In this document: piece after piece, positions 1-6,129 of the stretch
How positions within the stretch are numbered: position 1 is the stretch's first letter
How the letters are laid out: each line of letters opens with the position of its first letter
Source: VRUE01 sp963745915
GTDB lineage: Bacteria; Actinomycetota; Thermoleophilia; Solirubrobacterales; 70-9
Assembly: GCA_963745915.1 (NCBI GenBank)
Contig: CAVUZA010000002.1
Span: 930,001-994,000 of the forward strand
Reading direction: 5' to 3'
Length of the DNA stretch: 64,000 nt
Made by a program: the position numbers and the translations under genes
Notes under the pieces: model-generated
What the model was told of the DNA's origin: nothing
The model's database searches: none
What the model saw: only the letters and a program-made list of their open reading frames with translations

Positions 1-288
1 GCTGATGAAGTTCCCTTCGGCGTCGAAGCGCTGGATGCGCTGGTTGTTCGTGTCGATGACGTAGATGTCGTCGGCGTCGGCCGGCCCGGCGCCGCTCTGG
101 TTGACGGCGATGTCGCCTGGGACGTTGAACTCGCCGCCGAGGCTGCCGGTGCTGAGTTCGGTGCCGAAGTAGGAGACGATCTCCTTGCTGGCCGCCGAGG
201 CGCTCGGGGCCAAGAGGGTCAGGGCGAGACAGGTGGCCAGAGCGATCACCTCGACGACCCGAACGCTGTGCCTGGTTGAACCTCTCAC
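1..288 (-). CDS. NHL-repeat secreted protein, 5' part only (runs off the window)
   Basis: The frame is open to the window edge, giving about 96 N-terminal residues. It has a signal peptide (basic start, hydrophobic stretch, ASA-type end), then a segment matching the N-terminus of the 1622-aa protein at 9346-14214: a YFGT motif, NQSGAG, then a DIYV-type NHL blade. Start choice: a purine-rich GGGAAGGGAG lies right against a GTG at 297, leaving no spacing, but is 8 bases from the in-frame GTG at 288, so 288 is preferred. It follows a collagen-like gene, as in the second copy of the module. Known of the family: NHL blades form beta-propellers, often extracellular. The exact role is unknown. Confidence 0.8.
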   Translation of the reverse strand, partial: MRGSTRHSVRVVEVIALATCLALTLLAPSASAASKEIVSYFGTELSTGSLGGEFNVPGDIAVNQSGAGPADADDIYVIDTNNQRIQRFDAEGNFIS

Positions 289-337
289 TCTCGTCACTCC
301 CTTCCCGGTTGTCCCTGCTGAGTTTTCGCTGCGATCG

Positions 338-380
338 GTGCGGCCCGTGCCCGACGGCGCTTGCCGGGCACGGGTCGCAC
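338..380 (-). terminator. Intercistronic hairpin without U-tract
   Basis: Arms 338-353 and 365-380 are complementary over about 16 bases with a small mismatch. It lies 6 bases past the stop of the collagen-like gene and before the NHL gene on the same strand. No T-run follows, so it may be a partial terminator, processing site or RNA stabiliser. The second module has a hairpin at the same place (14262-14292). Confidence 0.45.
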
Positions 381-386
381 GGCTCC

Positions 387-1259
387 CTAGGGTGCGGTTA
401 CGGCGTAGGTCCCGGCGCCGAAGGCGTGGTCTTCGGTCGGCTGGAAGAGAAGGGCAACGCCAGCGGTACCGAGGTTGTAAGTGGCGAGCGGATTCCCTGC
501 CCCGGCGCCCACGAACTTGTAGACGCAGAGATACCCTGCAGCCGCGGTTGGATTCGTGGCGGAGCCCGCACAGTTGGTCGGATCCGGATTGGATTCCGTG
601 GTGACGAACTTGATTTTGCTGACTTTGAGAGACGCCGAGAGGGGAATCGCGAACGAGATCGGGGCCACGCCGAAGTCACCGACTCCTTCGTCCACTTTTT
701 CGCTGGTGCTCCATCCCCACGCCCCCGTCTCGGTCTTGCCCGAGGGCAGGGTGCCGCCCAGGGTCCAGGGCGAGCCTTCGGGGCCGGTGGCGCCCGTCGC
801 CCCGGTGGCGCCGGTGGCGCCGTCGGAGCCCGGCGTGCCGTTGGCGCCGTTGCAGACGTAGTTGGTGCCGCTGGCAGAGGTCAGCTTGACGCCTTCCTGT
901 TCGCCGCATTCGCCGAAGGGCGCCTCGACTTCGGCGTTGACGCTCTGGCCGTTTGAGCCATTGGAGCCGTTTGAGCCGTTGGAGCCGCTGTCGCCCTTGT
1001 CGCCCTTGGCCCCCGCTGGGCCCTGCGGGCCTGCGGGGCCTGCGGGACCTGCCGGGCCGGCGGCGCCCCTGGGGCCGCGCGGGCCGCGCTTTGCCTTTGC
1101 CTTCTTCTTCTTGTGGTGCTTGCGCTTGGAGGCTTCTGCGGTCTGAGAGCCGCCTCCGTCGTTGGAGGCGGCGTAGGCGCCGCCCAGCATCGCGAAGACG
1201 AGTGCGACAACCGAGATGACTCCGGGAATGCCGAAGCGGTTGCGTAGTGGCGAGAGCAT
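387..1259 (-). CDS. Collagen-like surface protein, copy 1
   Basis: 290 aa. An N-terminal hydrophobic segment (residues about 12-31) acts as signal or anchor. A Lys/His/Arg-rich stretch follows (about 45-58), then Gly-X-Y collagen repeats rich in GPAG and GPRG, a GSNG run, a Cys-containing linker, a second short GATGATG collagen tract, and a C-terminal domain of about 120 residues with paired cysteines. An AAGGAG 11 bases upstream supports the ATG. It is paralogous to 14318-15214: the first 60 residues are nearly identical and the C-terminal domains diverge. Known: Gly-X-Y tracts form triple helices and are usually exposed at the surface. Inferred: a surface or matrix protein transcribed ahead of the NHL gene. 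Ligand unknown. Confidence 0.85.
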   Translation of the reverse strand: MLSPLRNRFGIPGVISVVALVFAMLGGAYAASNDGGGSQTAEASKRKHHKKKKAKAKRGPRGPRGAAGPAGPAGPAGPQGPAGAKGDKGDSGSNGSNGSNGSNGQSVNAEVEAPFGECGEQEGVKLTSASGTNYVCNGANGTPGSDGATGATGATGATGPEGSPWTLGGTLPSGKTETGAWGWSTSEKVDEGVGDFGVAPISFAIPLSASLKVSKIKFVTTESNPDPTNCAGSATNPTAAAGYLCVYKFVGAGAGNPLATYNLGTAGVALLFQPTEDHAFGAGTYAVTAP

Positions 1260-1345
1260 CTAGATCTCTTCTCCTTGTCCCGTGAGCCCCTCTGCCCGCC
1301 GCTTCCCTTTGCGGCTTCCTCGAGGCTCGGTTATGTGCCTGTCCC
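1260..1345 (-). promoter_or_regulatory. Conserved 5' leader shared by both collagen-like genes
   Basis: About 85 bases upstream of the ATG are almost identical to 15215-15300 upstream of the paralog, much more so than the sequence beyond. The block contains the Shine-Dalgarno and a small hairpin with GCCGC/GCGGC arms. The stem is kept in both copies while the loop differs (TTCCCTTT versus TTCCCATA). This suggests a retained leader function, though recent duplication alone could explain it. Confidence 0.5.
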
Positions 1346-1394
1346 TGTGGGTTGCTGCTTAGTCCCGTGCCGTCTTTCGCAGACGACTCGCAAA

Positions 1395-1423
1395 ACTGTA
1401 AACGGCAACTTTCATAATGTCAA
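1395..1423 (-). promoter_or_regulatory. Sigma70-type promoter for collagen-like gene, copy 1
   Basis: On the minus strand TTGACA (1423-1418), a 17-base spacer, then TACAGT (1400-1395). This predicts a start near 1388 and a 5' leader of about 128 bases. The surrounding AT-rich patch stands out from the GC-rich background. The 252-bp gap 1260-1511 holds this promoter and the leader; I see no other gene in it. Confidence 0.65.
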
Positions 1424-1511
1424 GGAGGTCGTTTTCGTAAGAAAGGCGACTGTCCCACGGAGGGCGTCGTGCACCGGATCGGGCGCTGGCGAGGTGAGCC
1501 GGTGAGAGGCG

Positions 1512-2771
1512 TCAGGCGGCGATGCGGCGGGCCTGCTCGGCCTGCTCGTGCTCGAAGGCGGGCGCCATCCGCTCGCGTTCGGCCGGCGACAGCCTGCAGG
1601 CCGCGGCGACCTCGGCCCAGCGCGAGGTGGCGGCGGCGACCTCGCCGAGCACCTCGGCGGACCGCTCGGGCGAGAGCCGGAACTGCGGCGCGACGCCGAG
1701 CAGGAGGTCGAGGCTGGCGCCGGTGTCGTCGAAGTCGATCGCGGTGCTGAGGTGGCGCGGGCCGGGACGGGGGTCGGGGTTGAGGTCGAAGGCGGGCGCC
1801 AGCGACCAGCCGGCCGTGCTGGTGCGCAGGAAGCCGTGGTTGCGCAGGTGGTCGTCGAAGTTGGAGATCAGGATCGAAAAGGCGATACGGCGCCACAGTT
1901 CGCCCAGGTCGCTTGACGCGGAGGGCGAGTGGCGTTCGACCGCGTCAGCGATCTCCAGGTAGCTGCCCTGCTCGCCGTCCCTGGCTTCGAGCATCGTCAT
2001 CGCGCTGACGTAGCCAATGCGCCCAGAGCCCGCCCGGTCGAAGCGGTTGACGACGAGCACCGGCTTGCCGTCGACGGGGTGCAGGTTCGCCGCCGGCACG
2101 TCGAGGCCCGCGCTCTGGGCGAGACGCAGGGCGACCAGCTCCCAGCGCACCACGTCCCAATCGTCGTGGGCGACAGCGGGGAACTTGGCGATCGCCGCCC
2201 TGCCCTGGGGGTCGAGGACATGGGCCTTCGGCCGTGCTCCGCCCAGCGAGCTGCCGCCACGCAGGAGCGTGCGCAACTCCTCCTCGCTCGCTTCGTCGCG
2301 TTCGAGCCGACTTGCGGCGTCGAGCAGCTCGGGCAGCCGGAGCAAAGGCGGCACGCCCCCGGTCTCCTCCGCGAGAAATACGCCGGATTCGGGGTCGCGG
2401 AAGCGCAGTGCTCCCTGGCGCATGTCGTCGCGGGCACCGAGCAGGTAGTCGATCTCGCCGAAGCTGCGCTCCGCGTCTCCCTCCCGGTCTGCCCGCCGCC
2501 GCTCGGCGCGGCCGATCAGGCGACGGCCCCAGCGATCGGGCGCGCAGTCGGAGAAGGCGCCGAACGTCTCCCGTCCCGGCGGCGTGTGCCGAGGGGCGGT
2601 GGACAAGGGCAGCATGGGGTCCAGCTCGTAAGCGTCGGGACGTGAGACGTACTCGCCGGCGTAGGCAAACGTCTGCGACTCGGCGTTGCGCCGACGGTGC
2701 GGCCAGAGCGTCCCGGCGAGGACGTCCTCGCCGCCGACCTGGACGACGACCTCGGTCTCGTGCTCAGCCAC
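1512..2771 (-). CDS. hipA: HipA-type serine/threonine kinase toxin
   Basis: 419 aa from GTG at 2771. A longer upstream frame exists, but HipA similarity begins at this GTG, which overlaps the stop of the HTH gene by 8 bases (GTGGCTGA). Visible motifs: a Gly-rich loop GGARPK (about residue 175), the catalytic NFDDHLRNH motif (about 305), and a metal-binding AFDLNPD (about 330). These match the HipA fold, where the kinase phosphorylates a translation factor or tRNA synthetase and causes growth arrest. The length is normal for the family and all catalytic residues I can see are intact. It is paired with the HipB-like regulator upstream. Confidence 0.92.
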   Translation of the reverse strand: MAEHETEVVVQVGGEDVLAGTLWPHRRRNAESQTFAYAGEYVSRPDAYELDPMLPLSTAPRHTPPGRETFGAFSDCAPDRWGRRLIGRAERRRADREGDAERSFGEIDYLLGARDDMRQGALRFRDPESGVFLAEETGGVPPLLRLPELLDAASRLERDEASEEELRTLLRGGSSLGGARPKAHVLDPQGRAAIAKFPAVAHDDWDVVRWELVALRLAQSAGLDVPAANLHPVDGKPVLVVNRFDRAGSGRIGYVSAMTMLEARDGEQGSYLEIADAVERHSPSASSDLGELWRRIAFSILISNFDDHLRNHGFLRTSTAGWSLAPAFDLNPDPRPGPRHLSTAIDFDDTGASLDLLLGVAPQFRLSPERSAEVLGEVAAATSRWAEVAAACRLSPAERERMAPAFEHEQAEQARRIAA

Positions 2772-3084
2772 TGGGCCCCAGGTCCTTGGTCCGGACACGC
2801 TGGGGAAGTCGCTCTTCGGAGCGCAGCCGGCCGAGGTCCGACTCGTAGGGGTCCAGAGCCCGCGTGAGGCCGTCGACCAGGCCAAGCCCACGCAGCACGC
2901 GCAGCAGGTTCTCGAGCGTGATTCCCCCGTCGCCTTTCTCCAGCCGCCGCAGCGTGTTGACCGAGACGCCCGCCCGGTCGGCGAGTTGCGCCTGCGTCAG
3001 CCCGGAGAGCTTGCGCCAAGCGGAAAGATCCTCGCTGATGCTGCGCAGCGCACGGCGCAATTGCAGCGGCAATTTAGAATCCAT
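2764..3084 (-). CDS. hipB: HipB-type HTH antitoxin/autorepressor
   Basis: 106 aa. A Xre-type helix-turn-helix is clear at about residues 27-60 (LTQAQLADRAGVSVNTLRRLEKG). Two starts are possible: GTG at 3111 and ATG at 3084. ATG 3084 is preferred because a TATTAT -10 element sits 3098-3093, just upstream, which would make the mRNA leaderless or nearly so. No Shine-Dalgarno is seen. The C-terminus overlaps the hipA start, giving translational coupling. Known: HipB neutralises HipA and represses its own operon. Confidence 0.85.
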   Translation of the reverse strand: MDSKLPLQLRRALRSISEDLSAWRKLSGLTQAQLADRAGVSVNTLRRLEKGDGGITLENLLRVLRGLGLVDGLTRALDPYESDLGRLRSEERLPQRVRTKDLGPSG

Positions 3085-3122
3085 ATATAGGCGATAATAC
3101 CAGCGAAACACCCATATATAGG
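3081..3122. promoter_or_regulatory. Paired operators for HipBA
   Basis: The 11-mer CCATATATAGG occurs twice, at 3081-3091 and 3112-3122, 31 bp apart, close to three helical turns. The copies flank the TATTAT -10 and the inner one overlaps the predicted start codon. This fits cooperative binding by a dimeric HTH repressor that blocks both transcription and the start region. Confidence 0.65.
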
Positions 3123-3131
3123 TGCTTAGTG

Positions 3132-3794
3132 CTAATCGCCCAGATCGGCGCGCAGCTCCGCCAGCTCAGCACGCAGCGCGGCGACCTCGCGCTCGAGGCG
3201 GGTGAGGCGGTCCTCGGCGGGCTTCAACTCGGGCTCGGGCACGGGCGCATCGGTGGCCTGGGCGGCCTCATCTCCCTCGGCCGCCGGCTGAGCTGCCGCC
3301 GGCGTCGCCTCGCCCCCGCCGAGCAGCTGCTCGAAGCGCTCCTCCTTCTGTCCCGGCCGGCGCGGGTGGCGGGCGACCTGGCCGCGCTCGACCAGGCGGT
3401 CGAGCGCGTCGTGGACCGTGCCGAGGCTGGCGAAGGCGTGCAGCCGCTCGGCCCGCTGCTTGAGCTCGCCCGGCGTCTGCGGGCCGCGCAGCATCAGCAC
3501 CGCGAGCAGCGAGACTTCGGCGTCGTCGAGGCCAAAGGCGTCGTCGAGCAGGTGGCGGTACTTGCGGGCGCGGCTGCCGGCGCCGCTGGCCAGCCGGGTC
3601 CAGCCGCGCAGCGCCAACCGCCGCAGCGCCTCGACCACGTCCTGCTCCTCGTAGGCGACCACCGGATCGCGGTTGGTCGACTGGTTGCAGGCCAGCCGCA
3701 GCGCGTTGAGCGAGAGCGGGTAGGCGTCCGGCGTCGTCCGCTGCTTCTCGACCAGGCAGCCGAGCACGCGGATCTCTACGGCGTCGGGCTCCAT
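3132..3794 (-). CDS. DUF480/YceH-family protein
   Basis: 220 aa. Residues 5-100 match the YceH (UPF0502/DUF480) pattern: ...RVLGCLVEKQ, TTPDAYPLSLNAL, ACNQSTNRDPV, then a second winged-helix-like half (about 90-150). The tail is Ala/Pro/Glu-rich and ends in a heptad-like coiled coil (about 190-220), as in the family. Cellular role is not established. It lies just downstream of hipBA in map order, but hipBA transcription starts about 10-50 bases from its 3' end, so the two are separate units. Confidence 0.88.
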   Translation of the reverse strand: MEPDAVEIRVLGCLVEKQRTTPDAYPLSLNALRLACNQSTNRDPVVAYEEQDVVEALRRLALRGWTRLASGAGSRARKYRHLLDDAFGLDDAEVSLLAVLMLRGPQTPGELKQRAERLHAFASLGTVHDALDRLVERGQVARHPRRPGQKEERFEQLLGGGEATPAAAQPAAEGDEAAQATDAPVPEPELKPAEDRLTRLEREVAALRAELAELRADLGD

Positions 3795-3911
3795 CTCACG
3801 GCCATCCTATGGATGTGTGTCAGCGGCCCCCGGTACCGTGCAGGCACGTTGGTTGTCATTCAGTTGGGGCTTTGGCCCCTTCACCCACGGCCCGCCTCGG
3901 CGGGCCGTTTT
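3795..3911 (+). ncRNA. Possible short transcript ending in an intrinsic terminator
   Basis: No gene lies on the plus strand here, yet at 3888-3911 there is a strong rho-independent terminator: 9-bp stem CGGCCCGCC/GGCGGGCCG, 2-base loop, then TTTT. It is preceded by a GGGGC/GCCCC mini-hairpin (3866-3879). A terminator with no upstream CDS suggests a small RNA or an attenuated transcript divergent from the DUF480 gene. No known RNA family is recognised and no clear promoter is visible. The terminator is solid; the transcript is a guess. Confidence 0.3.
3888..3911 (+). terminator. Intrinsic terminator
   Basis: Perfect 9-bp GC stem at 3888-3896/3899-3907 followed by TTTT. Nearly the same hairpin sequence recurs at 15681-15702. 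Confidence 0.75.
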
Positions 3912-3950
3912 CAGTCCATCGCCAGACCGCCCGAGCCACTCATACCTGGA

Positions 3951-3994
3951 TCCCTCGCTAAGCAGGATTAGCATAGGTTGGCTTAGCGAAGGGA
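3951..3994 (-). terminator. Hairpin after the nucleotidyltransferase gene
   Basis: Arms 3951-3963 and 3981-3994 pair over 13 positions with one bulged base. It begins 8 bases past the stop at 4003. There is no U-tract, as for other gene-end hairpins in this window. Confidence 0.5.
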
Positions 3995-4002
3995 GAGTCG
4001 GC

Positions 4003-4509
4003 CTACTCCTCCTCGAAGAGCTGTTCGACGAAGAAGCGCGCGGCGGGGTCGAGGCGGTCGCCGAAGGTGCGCTCGGCGAGGTCGAGCACCTGGTCTGCGC
4101 GGTCCAGGCCAAGCTCCCGGGCGAGGAGGCGCACGTCCTCCTCGTCCTCGCCGACGCGGTGGGCGAGGATCTTGAGCGAGAGGAGGACCTGCGGCGAAGC
4201 GGTCAGGCAGCGCAGGCCGGGGAGGTCGAGCACCGGCGAGGCGGCCGGGTCGTCGCCGGCGAGGAACCCCTTGACCGCGTCGTTGAGCCAGCCGGCGGGG
4301 AGGTCGCGATCCTCACCGACCTGCGCCGCCACCTCGTAGACCACCGCCTTGGGCTCGAAGACGGCGTCGATGTCCCGTGTCGCCCGGCGCGCGTCGAAGG
4401 CGAGGGCGATCGCCGCCCCGCCGACCACGTACATCTCGGCGCTGACCCCGCGCCGGTCGAGCTCGCCGGCGAGCGCGGTCAGCGCGTCGACGATCTCGCC
4501 GCGGTCCAC
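4003..4509 (-). CDS. Nucleotidyltransferase-fold toxin candidate (DUF6036-like)
   Basis: 168 aa from GTG 4509. It has a polymerase-beta-type nucleotidyltransferase core: GGAAIAL at about 30-36 and the metal-binding pair in RDIDAVF at about 45-51, followed by a helical C-terminus. The start lies 2 bases after the stop of the preceding small gene, so they are co-translated. Known: such DUF6036/MenT-like enzymes paired with a small upstream gene act as tRNA-modifying toxins in several actinobacteria. Calling it a toxin rests on that arrangement. A longer frame through the neighbour's other frame is a GC artefact. Confidence 0.7.
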   Translation of the reverse strand: MDRGEIVDALTALAGELDRRGVSAEMYVVGGAAIALAFDARRATRDIDAVFEPKAVVYEVAAQVGEDRDLPAGWLNDAVKGFLAGDDPAASPVLDLPGLRCLTASPQVLLSLKILAHRVGEDEEDVRLLARELGLDRADQVLDLAERTFGDRLDPAARFFVEQLFEEE

Positions 4510-4511
4510 GG

Positions 4512-4946
4512 TCAGACCCGGTGCAGGGAGCGCTCGGGGACGAAGACGCCGCGGCGGCGGAAGGCTGCCGGTGCCTGGGCGATGGCCGTCGCCCGGAAGC
4601 CGGGGACCTCGCTGACGAACCAGAAGCGGTCGAGGAAGCGGTCGGGCTCGACCGACCAGGCGGGCCGCTCGAGGCCGTGCGCCGCGGCGAGGTGCTCGGC
4701 GAGGGCGCCGATGTAGGCGTCGTAGCGGGCGTCGCCGGTGAGCGGCGGCCTGGCGGCGATCGCCTCCGAGCGCGAGCGGTCGTCCGGTCGCAGCGCGAAC
4801 TCGTCGAGGAACTCGCGCGCGGCGAAGCGGAAGTCCTCGCCCTGCCGCACCCGCTCGGCGAGGGCGGTGAGCGTCTGGGCGAGCTGCGCCGGGCGCGGCG
4901 GGTGCGCGGCGAGCCACTCCGAGCGCGTTGTCAGCGGCTGGGCCAT
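4512..4946 (-). CDS. Antitoxin-like partner of the nucleotidyltransferase
   Basis: 144 aa from ATG 4946; an upstream extension in the same frame is low-complexity and belongs to the pyrE shadow. The sequence is helical and ends AFRRRGVFVPERSLHRV. A similar C-terminal motif is, from memory, common in actinobacterial proteins placed directly before DUF6036 nucleotidyltransferases. No classical HTH is convincing. Likely an antitoxin, inferred from gene order (2-base gap) rather than from a proven domain. Confidence 0.6.
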   Translation of the reverse strand: MAQPLTTRSEWLAAHPPRPAQLAQTLTALAERVRQGEDFRFAAREFLDEFALRPDDRSRSEAIAARPPLTGDARYDAYIGALAEHLAAAHGLERPAWSVEPDRFLDRFWFVSEVPGFRATAIAQAPAAFRRRGVFVPERSLHRV

Positions 4947-4968
4947 TGCGCAGATCGTAGGTGGAGGC

Positions 4969-5535
4969 TCAGTCGCGGTCGGGGCGCTCGGGGTAGATCT
5001 CGTCGATCGTGACCAGGGCGCGGTAGGGGGCGCCGGCCGCAGCCTCAATCCGCTCGGCGCCGCCGGCGAGGCGGTCGACGACGGCGACGACGCCGGCGAC
5101 CTCGAGGCCCTGCTCGAGGATGCGCTCGATCGCACGGGCGGTGGAGCCGCCGGTGGTGACCGTGTCCTCGACCACGAGGCAGCGGGCGCCGGGCTCGACC
5201 GGGCCCTCGACCCAGCGCTGCAGGCCGTGCTGCTTGCGCTCGCCGCGGACGAAGAAGCCGACCAGGCCGGCGCCGGCGGGGACGGCGAGGGCGGCGCAGG
5301 AGGGCGGGATCGCCGCGGTCGCCGGGCCGCCGACGGCGTCGGCGCCGTGCTCGGCGGCGGCCGCGGCGATCAGCTCGCCGGCGGCGAGGAACCCGGCGGG
5401 CCGCAGCAGCGCCCGGCGGGCGTCGACGTAGTACTGGGCGGTGGCGCCGCTGGCCAGCGTCACCTCGCCGAGGATCAGCGAGTGCTGGCGCAACTCGGCG
5501 AGCAGCGTCCGCCTGGCGGCGTCGAGGTCGGGCAC
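4969..5535 (-). CDS. pyrE: Orotate phosphoribosyltransferase
   Basis: 188 aa, normal length, GTG start. Joins orotate and PRPP to give OMP in de novo pyrimidine synthesis in the cytoplasm. Evidence: the PRPP-binding motif LVVEDTVTTGGST (about 119-131), the substrate region SGATAQYYVDARRALL (about 29-44), and the flexible-loop region RGERKQHG (about 96-103). It lies 9 bases downstream of a TetR gene and 22 bases upstream of the antitoxin-like gene, so the four genes may be one transcript. Confidence 0.95.
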   Translation of the reverse strand: MPDLDAARRTLLAELRQHSLILGEVTLASGATAQYYVDARRALLRPAGFLAAGELIAAAAAEHGADAVGGPATAAIPPSCAALAVPAGAGLVGFFVRGERKQHGLQRWVEGPVEPGARCLVVEDTVTTGGSTARAIERILEQGLEVAGVVAVVDRLAGGAERIEAAAGAPYRALVTIDEIYPERPDRD

Positions 5536-5544
5536 GGCCTGATC

Positions 5545-6120
5545 CTACGCGGCCGGTCCTGGGTCCCGGGCGCAGAGCGCCTCGAGCTCGGCCGCGGTGG
5601 CGCTCTCGCCCGCGGCGACCCGCTTGGCGACCAGGGCGACCATCGCCGCGACCGCCGCCCACTCGAGGTCGGCGGCGAGCCGCTCGATCGCCTCGTGCTG
5701 CAGGCGGACGCCCTCGAGGCCGACGGCGGCGACCTCGATCGTCAGCAGCCGGGCGGTGGGCGGGTCGGCGGCGAGCAGCTGGGCGGCGGTGGCGATCCCG
5801 GCCCGGACCTTGCCCTCCGGGTCGGCCTCCGCCTCACAGGCCCGCTCGATCTCCGCCAGCAGGCGCCCGAAGAGCTCCTCGAAGCTGGCCAGCATGCACT
5901 CGCGCCGGTCCCCGAACTGGCGGTAGAAGCTGGCGGTCGAGACCGCCGCCCGCTTCGCCACCGCGGCCACCGTCGCCGCCTCGTAGCCCTCTTCCCCGCA
6001 GACCTCGGCCATCGCCGCGATCAGCCGTTCGCGCTGGTTGCGGGCGACCAGCTCGGGTGGGATCCCGTGCGGGCCAGGCGGCAGGCGGCGGACTCTGTCT
6101 AGCGGGGCCTCGTCGGCCAC
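5545..6120 (-). CDS. TetR-family regulator
   Basis: 191 aa, GTG start. The N-terminal TetR HTH (about residues 28-75: RERLIAAMAEV...ATVAAVAKRAAVSTASFYRQF) is clear, and the C-terminal ligand domain is helical. The leading PPGPHGIPPELVARNQRERL motif links it to the TetR group in the 15.7-20.6 kb island. It sits 9 bases before pyrE and 9 bases after the large secreted gene. Target unknown. Confidence 0.9.
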   Translation of the reverse strand: MADEAPLDRVRRLPPGPHGIPPELVARNQRERLIAAMAEVCGEEGYEAATVAAVAKRAAVSTASFYRQFGDRRECMLASFEELFGRLLAEIERACEAEADPEGKVRAGIATAAQLLAADPPTARLLTIEVAAVGLEGVRLQHEAIERLAADLEWAAVAAMVALVAKRVAAGESATAAELEALCARDPGPAA

Positions 6121-6129
6121 ATCAAGACG

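Noticed and set aside
1000..1080. Short tandem repeats suggesting a CRISPR or satellite
   Set aside because: They encode Gly-X-Y collagen triplets; no spacer structure and no cas genes in the window.
4738..6102. 454-aa plus frame opposite pyrE and TetR
   Set aside because: Gly/Ala/Asp-rich shadow; the minus-strand genes have clear motifs.
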